Below, piece after piece: positions 20,713 to 25,805 of a stretch of 25,805 nt of DNA. The position numbers were made by a program, and so were the translations under genes. The stretch covers positions 1 to 25,805 of IMG/VR virus record IMGVR_UViG_3300049259_000062. The stretch is one strand, 5' to 3'. This DNA comes from a virus. Position 1 is the first letter of the stretch. Each line of letters opens with the position of its first letter. The notes beneath the pieces are model-generated. The model was not told the origin of the DNA. It made no database searches and saw only the letters and a program-made list of their open reading frames with translations.

Positions 20713-21044
20713 GTCAGCAAATCCCGCATCAATCGATTCCGGTTGCAGGCCAAGTGCCAATGACGCGTGAATGGTTCGGCTATCTCGCCAAGCAATATCG
20801 CCAGCTAGGCGGGCAGGGAGAGGCGCTACAGCCTGTAACGGTCGGAGCCTCTCCCTACATCTATCAGGCGCAAACCAATGGCTTGCTGATTATCTCTGGC
20901 GGTACGGTGAGCGCTATTGCCTATAGCCGCGACCGGACAGCTTTTTACACGCTCGGCCAGACTTCGGGACTGTTTCCACTATTCGCGCTCGATTACATCC
21001 GCGTCACTTATACGGTGCTGCCGGTATTGGTCTTTGCGCCGTGA
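20709..21044 (+). CDS. Small virion-associated protein, 111 aa
   Basis: ATG 20709 overlaps the gp10-like stop. The N-terminus is polar (PVAGQVPMTREWFGYLAKQY), followed by a beta domain (GLLIISGGTVSAIAYSRDRT, FPLFALDYIRVTYTVLP). I have seen this pattern in genes after gp10-like proteins in other podoviruses, where its role is not assigned. It is probably part of the portal vertex or a baseplate-like connector. Confidence 0.55.
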   Translation: MSQQIPHQSIPVAGQVPMTREWFGYLAKQYRQLGGQGEALQPVTVGASPYIYQAQTNGLLIISGGTVSAIAYSRDRTAFYTLGQTSGLFPLFALDYIRVTYTVLPVLVFAP

Positions 21045-21559
21045 AGCGGCTATTTTTTATCTTTTGTCTGCCACGTTCGGGTAGTGCCTGGTTGTCGCTG
21101 TTTTTGAGTGGCAACGATAGCTTTTGCTTTCATGACCCATTAGGCGATCAGGGCGCGCTAACGGAGCGCATGTATAACCGCAAAGAGAGCGTGGTAGGCG
21201 CGATTGATAGCGGCGCCTATCGAATGTCAGCCGCTATTCAAACCGCATTGCCGTGCGCGCGCTATTTCGTATTGCGCCGCGATCCACAAGAGATCCAGCG
21301 CTCGAGCGACAAGTTCGGCGTGAAGTTCAATGCAGTACAAGAGAGCAGTATTCTGGATGGTTTGGAGCATTTGCAGCTCTATTCGAGCATGTTCGGCGAT
21401 CTCGATTATCTCGAATTTCTATGGCGCATGATCACTGAACTACCGTTCGATCGCGAGCGCGCCAAGATCATGAGCGAGATGCGCGTAGAGCGCGATGTGT
21501 ATCGTTATTTCAGCAACCGTCCACACTTGCCGAATCCGCTGCGTGCAAGCTGGAATTGA
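21041..21559 (+). CDS. Sulfotransferase-like protein (PAPS-binding motifs)
   Basis: A 172-residue protein starting at GTG 21041 (GTGA overlap). LPRSGSAWL (10-18) is the 5'-phosphosulfate loop of PAPS-dependent sulfotransferases, and FVLRRDPQEIQRS (76-88) fits their 3'-phosphate-binding motif with Arg and Ser. FCFHDPLGD at 28-36 supplies a possible active-site His. Cellular sulfotransferases are about 250-300 residues, so this is a short phage form. The acceptor could be a virion part, host glycan or small molecule. It is coupled to an oxygenase-like gene. Confidence 0.72.
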   Translation: MKRLFFIFCLPRSGSAWLSLFLSGNDSFCFHDPLGDQGALTERMYNRKESVVGAIDSGAYRMSAAIQTALPCARYFVLRRDPQEIQRSSDKFGVKFNAVQESSILDGLEHLQLYSSMFGDLDYLEFLWRMITELPFDRERAKIMSEMRVERDVYRYFSNRPHLPNPLRASWN

Positions 21560-22166
21560 GCTGTTGCCGTATCGGTTCGATATCGAGCCGCTGAAGACAG
21601 AACTGAATGCGCATCCTGAGCTATGGGATGACTTCGACCTGCGGACTAATCATCCGCAGTCCCCGCACCGCGAGCTCTCGGATATTTTTGTGCGCTACAA
21701 CGCACGCGCGAACTTCACCGGCGATCGGCATGCATTCAACGAAGCACACGCCCCAGTGTGGTGGCCGACCGCTGAGCTTTTGCCCACGGCAAAGAGCATC
21801 GCCTTAGATCTGCAAAGCATGCTTGGCGGGGCACTCGGTATGGTGCTGGTGACGAAGATCCCGGCGCATGCACAGTGCTATCCACACATCGATGTTGGTT
21901 GGCATGCACGCACCTTCGTGAAGTACGCAGTGCAGATCGCTTCTAGCGAAGGGCAAGCGTTCCACGTGGAACAAACAGCGCTCTCGGCTAAGCCGGGGGA
22001 GTGCTACTGGTTTGATAACTCACGACTGCATCATGTGATCAATGACTCAGACGAGGACCGTATGACACTCATCGTTTGTATTGCGGCAGGCCAAAAATGG
22101 GCACATGTCCATAACATCGGAGGCGCTAGCTCGGTTGTTGAAAAACAATTAGAACTAGTGGGTTAG
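21543..22166 (+). CDS. Aspartyl/asparaginyl beta-hydroxylase-like oxygenase
   Basis: About 207 residues. YPHIDVGWHARTFVKYAVQI (113-132) holds the HxD half of the iron site, AFHVEQTALSAKPGECYWFD (139-158) is the jelly-roll core typical of the beta-hydroxylase family, HHVINDSDEDRMTLIVCI (163-180) has the distal His and an Arg suited to 2-oxoglutarate binding. The fold therefore looks complete. The substrate is unknown. GTG 21543 overlaps the sulfotransferase gene by 17 bases. No good ribosome-binding site is seen, and TTG 21564 or CTG 21561 are alternatives. Confidence 0.75.
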   Translation: MQAGIELLPYRFDIEPLKTELNAHPELWDDFDLRTNHPQSPHRELSDIFVRYNARANFTGDRHAFNEAHAPVWWPTAELLPTAKSIALDLQSMLGGALGMVLVTKIPAHAQCYPHIDVGWHARTFVKYAVQIASSEGQAFHVEQTALSAKPGECYWFDNSRLHHVINDSDEDRMTLIVCIAAGQKWAHVHNIGGASSVVEKQLELVG

Positions 22167-22294
22167 TCACGCCGGTTGGATGGGTTGCAGCGGGTGCCGC
22201 CGTATTAGGCGCGGGCGCATCTATCTATTCGTCGAATCAAGCCGCTAACGCACAGACCTCTGCAGCTAATAGCGCGAACGCAACGCAGCAGGGC

Positions 22295-23242
22295 ATGTTC
22301 AATCTTAGCCAGGGCCTGCAGCAGCCCTACATGCAGTCCGGCTATGGTGCGCAGACGGTGCTCAACCAATTGCTAGGTATTGCACCGCAGACTGCGGCCG
22401 GCAACACGCCGACGGCTGCTAAAGAACCAGATGTCCAGATTGGTAATGCAACGCTGCCTGCGGGCACCACCACGCGCCTAACCCGCAGCGACAGAAGCGG
22501 CACCTATGGTGATGTCATCGATGCGAGCGGCCAAGTCATTGGCACGATTAGCCCGGGCGGTAAGGCGGGCATCTTCAGATCCAATGGCCGCACGCCCGCC
22601 ACTCAAGCCACGACGCCCGCCAATACCGCTCCGAACGGAGGGGCCAATGTTGCCGGCGGCGGAAGCACTTTAACCAGTGACGGCGTACAGCAAGGATTGC
22701 AGACCGGACCAAGCACGGGAACGCCACTTTCCAACATGAACGGTGTCTCCGGCACGGGACTACCCGCAGGCTACCTGACACAGCAATTTGGGCGACAGCA
22801 GTTTCTCGACAATGTCGATCCCGGCTATGGCTTCCAGCTACAACAGGGCAACACCGCGCTTGAGAATCGTCTCTCCGCCGGCGGCAGCACCTTGGGCGGT
22901 GCCGGCCTACGCGCCTTAGCGGGCTACAACCAAGACTATGCAAGCACGGGTTACAACAATGCCTTCAATCGTTTTGAGACACAGCAAGGCAACATCTTCC
23001 AACGGCTCTCCGATGTGGCTAATCGCGGTCAGAATGCCGCTGCGGGCGTTGGGCAGAATGCCATCACCACCGGCTCTAACATTGGTGCAAATACAGTAGG
23101 TGCTGGCAATGCGCGAGCGGCAGCCGATGTGGCTACTGGCAATGCAATCGGCAATCTCGGTAGTAATCTTGCTACGTATTCATATTTGAATCAGATGGGC
23201 AAGGCTCAAACACCAACAGTTCCTGCTACTGGTAATACCTGA
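22295..23242 (+). CDS. DNA ejection / internal virion protein, gp7-like
   Basis: At least 315 residues, rich in Gly, Asn, Gln and Ala (QQGMFNLSQGLQQPYMQSGY ... GAGLRALAGYNQDYASTGYN), like internal virion proteins that form the ejection channel. ATG 22295 is the first standard start, but the frame is open from 22142. The codons for TPVGWVAAGAAVLGAGASIY and the helix up to ATG 22295 look like the family's own membrane-active N-terminus. No ATG, GTG, TTG or CTG lies in that stretch. The only near-cognate codons are ATT 22148 and ATC. I report the ATG and treat upstream coding as likely. Confidence 0.7.
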   Translation: MFNLSQGLQQPYMQSGYGAQTVLNQLLGIAPQTAAGNTPTAAKEPDVQIGNATLPAGTTTRLTRSDRSGTYGDVIDASGQVIGTISPGGKAGIFRSNGRTPATQATTPANTAPNGGANVAGGGSTLTSDGVQQGLQTGPSTGTPLSNMNGVSGTGLPAGYLTQQFGRQQFLDNVDPGYGFQLQQGNTALENRLSAGGSTLGGAGLRALAGYNQDYASTGYNNAFNRFETQQGNIFQRLSDVANRGQNAAAGVGQNAITTGSNIGANTVGAGNARAAADVATGNAIGNLGSNLATYSYLNQMGKAQTPTVPATGNT

Positions 23243-24720
23243 TGCCGATCGACAGCTCAATTCCCCTGCAAGCACATTCGCCGAGCGCTGGTGAGACGCT
23301 GCAGAACTTGTCTTCGATGCTGGGGCTTAGACAACAGCAGCTAGCGCTTAAGGGCCAAGCGGCACAGGTTCAGCAGGAGCAACAGACCGCCAAGCAACGC
23401 TCGGCCTTGGCTGATTTCGATGTATCGAAAGTCATCGGAGAGGATGGAACCATAGATCTAAACAAGATCCCCGGGAGCGGTTTGCGCGAAGCCGCTGGTG
23501 ATGCGTTCCCGGATGTGCTTGCGAAATATATGGGCGTCAAACAGCAGCAACTTGCTGCGAAGACTCAGCTAGTACAGCTCAAGGATACGCAGCGCAATTC
23601 CTTTGGCCAAATGATCGGTGCTTTGCGTAGCGATGATGATGTGACTCACGACACACCGCAAGGAAGGCAGAAGGTAGTGCAGGCACTCGGACAGTACGGG
23701 CAAATGTATGGCCCCGATGTGCAGAATGTATTGCAAGCCTATGCCGCGCCGATCGCACAGGCACCGCCCGGAAAACTGAGTCAAGTACTGCAAAATATTC
23801 AACTGCAAGCGGTAGATGCGGGGACGCAAGCCGAGAAGCAGCGGCCAAATTATGGTTTTGTCGATACTGGCGCTCGAGATATTCGCACACAGAACAATGC
23901 GCTTGCACCCGGTGGGGCTAACATGCCTACAGAAGTGCAGCATGAAGTAGGCCCTAGCGCTGATGTGTTGCAAGACCCAAGAAGCGGCAATTTCTACCGC
24001 TTCAATCGTCAAAACAACACAGTCACCCCAGTGGGTGCAGGGGGCGGTTCTCAGGCCGCGCCTAATGCCCCACCGGTGATGAATCCCGGCGAGGCCGCAA
24101 CTATTCATGCGGATGTCGGGAAAGGTGCAGAAATGGCATGGGCCAACCGCAATGCTGCCGCTGTCGCAAAAGTGAATCGCGATGCCTTGAGTAAGATCGA
24201 GGATCTCGCCGATAAAGCACAAACCGGGCCCGGCTCACAGGAATTTGCAGCGCTTAAGTCCGCGGTGGGTGGGTTTACCGGCATCAAAGGCGCATCCAAT
24301 TCCGCAACCAATGTGAACGAGCTCACAAAACTCTTGGCGCAGGTCGGGGTGCAGCGTGCCGTAGCGCTCGGCATGGGCGGCTCCGATGCCCGCCTGGGTG
24401 AGATTGAAAAATCACTACCCTCGGCAAAAGCCGATCCGGAGGCGCTCAAGTATGCCGCGCAGTACAACCGCGCAATCGAACATGCCGCCGAGGCCAAGGG
24501 CGATGCACAATCGAAATGGTACGAAGAGCATGGCCAGAACTATGCAACACATGGACAGTTCGAGGATAAGTGGCGGCAATCTGCCGATCCGCATGTATTT
24601 CAGGCATTAGAGATGCCAGACGAACAAGCGGCGAAGTTTTACAAGGGGCTCTCTGCAACCGACAAATCGAAGTTCAAAGCGAGCTATGAGAAACTGAAGG
24701 CATTGGGAGCGGTGCAATAG
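23242..24720 (+). CDS. Internal virion protein / DNA ejection protein, gp20-like position
   Basis: A 492-residue protein with ATG sharing a base with the preceding TGA. A helical Gln-rich N-terminus (LRQQQLALKGQAAQVQQEQQ) is followed by a low-complexity middle (about 195-290, Pro/Asn/Gly) and a helical C-terminus with MGGSDARLGEIEKSLPSAKA. The layout fits P22-type ejection proteins that leave the capsid ahead of the DNA. No catalytic motif is visible. It lies between two other ejection-type genes. Confidence 0.65.
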   Translation: MPIDSSIPLQAHSPSAGETLQNLSSMLGLRQQQLALKGQAAQVQQEQQTAKQRSALADFDVSKVIGEDGTIDLNKIPGSGLREAAGDAFPDVLAKYMGVKQQQLAAKTQLVQLKDTQRNSFGQMIGALRSDDDVTHDTPQGRQKVVQALGQYGQMYGPDVQNVLQAYAAPIAQAPPGKLSQVLQNIQLQAVDAGTQAEKQRPNYGFVDTGARDIRTQNNALAPGGANMPTEVQHEVGPSADVLQDPRSGNFYRFNRQNNTVTPVGAGGGSQAAPNAPPVMNPGEAATIHADVGKGAEMAWANRNAAAVAKVNRDALSKIEDLADKAQTGPGSQEFAALKSAVGGFTGIKGASNSATNVNELTKLLAQVGVQRAVALGMGGSDARLGEIEKSLPSAKADPEALKYAAQYNRAIEHAAEAKGDAQSKWYEEHGQNYATHGQFEDKWRQSADPHVFQALEMPDEQAAKFYKGLSATDKSKFKASYEKLKALGAVQ

Positions 24721-25805
24721 TGGCCAATCTCGCGGCACTGATTGCAAACGACGAGCCCCAAGCACCGCCGCCCTCCAAGCTTGCCAGCATCATTGCTGCC
24801 GATGAATCACCCGAAGCGCCCGCATCAACGGCGTCGCCCGCGACCTGGGTCGATAAGTTCAGTCGCAACTTCATGAGTCCCGTGCGCGGTGCGGGTGAAC
24901 TCATGCAGCATGCCTTACCTGATTCGGTAATGAATGTCGCCCGGCAAGCGGGCGCAAGCATGGCCGCGCCTTTTGTCTCGCCGGAGACCACCCAAGACAT
25001 TGCAAGGCCCGTATCGACGCAAGAATACGAGGACATGACCAAGCGTGGCGCGAGCGAATACGATGCCGCATTCAAGGCGTCCGGCGCTCCAGAGCCAAAG
25101 CTATTGCATCCCTCTACTTGGAGTGCGCCGTCGATTGCAGGGGCTGTTACAAGTCCCATGAACTGGATAGCGCCCGGGGGTCCCGCTTCTTCAGCGCTTG
25201 GCAGAATTGCACAATCTGCAAAGATTGGTGCAACCACTAGCCTATGGCAACCAACGGAGGGAGATGGCGATTATTGGTCTACCAAAAAAGGCCAACTTGC
25301 CACCGGCGCGGCGGCTGGCGGGGTGTTTGCCTCTGCCTCTGAACTGATGGCGCCAGCGCTCAGTTATGCAAGCCGCACGATTGGCAAGATGTTCGGGCGT
25401 GATTCGGGAGCGATTCCGGCAGCGGTCGATAAAGCAACCGACGACATTATTGCCCAAACCGGGATTAAGCCACAGGACTTGCCGCCGACCTTTGTTCAAT
25501 CCGTCAAGGCGGAGGCCGCACATGCAGCGGCAACGGATACGGCTATCGATCCGGCTGCTATTGTTCGCCAGACGCGAGCCGCTTCAGTGGGCCTAAAGCT
25601 TACTCGAGCACAGGCTACGCAAGATTCGCTATTGTATGGCGAGGAACAACGTCTACGCGCAGTCAATGCGGGTGCGCCCATTACACAGCTTGAAGGACAG
25701 AATCAGAAGGCGATTCTGCAGCGATTGTCCGAATGGGGCGCAGGTGGCGTCAATAACATCCCAAGGGCGCCCGATACTTACACCATGGGACAGGCGGCGA
25801 TCGGG
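24720..25805 (+). CDS. Large internal virion/ejection protein, 5' part (runs off window)
   Basis: GTG 24720 shares a base with the TAG of the previous gene, and the frame stays open for 362 codons to the right edge. The N-terminus carries two related units, LAALIANDEPQAP and LASIIAADESPEAP. Then come a membrane-active-looking Ala/Gly stretch (about 195-215), helices and NVARQAGASMAAPFVSP. Family recognition is by general composition and place at the end of the ejection cassette, like P22 gp16. The C-terminus and any lytic domain are outside the window. Confidence 0.65.
   Translation, partial: MANLAALIANDEPQAPPPSKLASIIAADESPEAPASTASPATWVDKFSRNFMSPVRGAGELMQHALPDSVMNVARQAGASMAAPFVSPETTQDIARPVSTQEYEDMTKRGASEYDAAFKASGAPEPKLLHPSTWSAPSIAGAVTSPMNWIAPGGPASSALGRIAQSAKIGATTSLWQPTEGDGDYWSTKKGQLATGAAAGGVFASASELMAPALSYASRTIGKMFGRDSGAIPAAVDKATDDIIAQTGIKPQDLPPTFVQSVKAEAAHAAATDTAIDPAAIVRQTRAASVGLKLTRAQATQDSLLYGEEQRLRAVNAGAPITQLEGQNQKAILQRLSEWGAGGVNNIPRAPDTYTMGQAAIG

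Noticed and set aside
23569-24222. 217-codon minus-strand frame opposite the ejection gene
   Set aside because: It is antisense to a well-supported structural gene, with no ribosome-binding site or motif.
1-25805. tRNA genes, insertion sequences, attachment sites, integrase
   Set aside because: I saw no cloverleaf-like block, transposase or recombinase motif, or long terminal repeat while reading both strands. A covariance-model tRNA search would be decisive.

Overview
The window is a continuous piece of a tailed-phage genome (podovirus of the P22 structural type) or of a prophage of that type. It shows TerS, TerL, a P22-like portal, scaffold, P22-like coat, a gp4-like head-completion protein, a gp10-like DNA-stabilisation protein and ejection proteins, in that order. 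The helicase, nuclease and structural families point to a host in the Pseudomonadota. No integrase, CI repressor, tRNA, lysis cassette, tail needle or tailspike is visible, so lifestyle and host cannot be fixed from this window.

Layout. (1) Positions 1-1782, minus strand: five small coupled genes of unknown function, one carrying a 19-unit (W/G)AAA tetrapeptide repeat. (2) Positions 1789-1888: a divergent control region with three TGCAAT half-sites, followed by a 58-residue Cro-like helix-turn-helix gene that opens the rightward early operon. (3) Positions 2086-8684, plus strand: early and middle genes packed with ATGA/GTGA/TGATG overlaps. They include a secreted Cys protein, a PPC-motif methyltransferase-fold protein, a truncated N6-adenine methyltransferase, a replication-initiation-like protein, a DnaB-like helicase, an Acb2/Tad1-hairpin candidate, a SEC-C protein, a VRR-NUC nuclease, an HNH nuclease and many micro-ORFs, ending with an antitermination-Q-like gene. 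(4) Positions 8681-8732: a strong sigma70-type promoter with a perfect palindrome at its predicted start site, placed like the late promoter that follows Q in lambdoid phages. (5) Positions 8824-25805: the late operon. It begins with a GroES-like gene and the packaging genes and continues through head, portal-vertex and ejection genes. An intrinsic terminator after the coat and decoration genes probably sets stoichiometry. The last gene runs off the right edge.

How it fits together: the Cro-like protein would switch the divergent early promoters. The helicase and initiator replicate the genome, and the nucleases may support recombination or packaging. Q would then antiterminate the late promoter, so that packaging, capsid and ejection proteins are made. 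The least ordinary cargo is a PAPS-type sulfotransferase-like protein next to an aspartyl/asparaginyl beta-hydroxylase-like protein inside the virion module, a pair of near-duplicate micro-proteins flanking the Acb2/Tad1 candidate, and a similar beta-rich domain inserted into both the gp4-like and gp10-like proteins. Family names come from sequence recognition without a database search.
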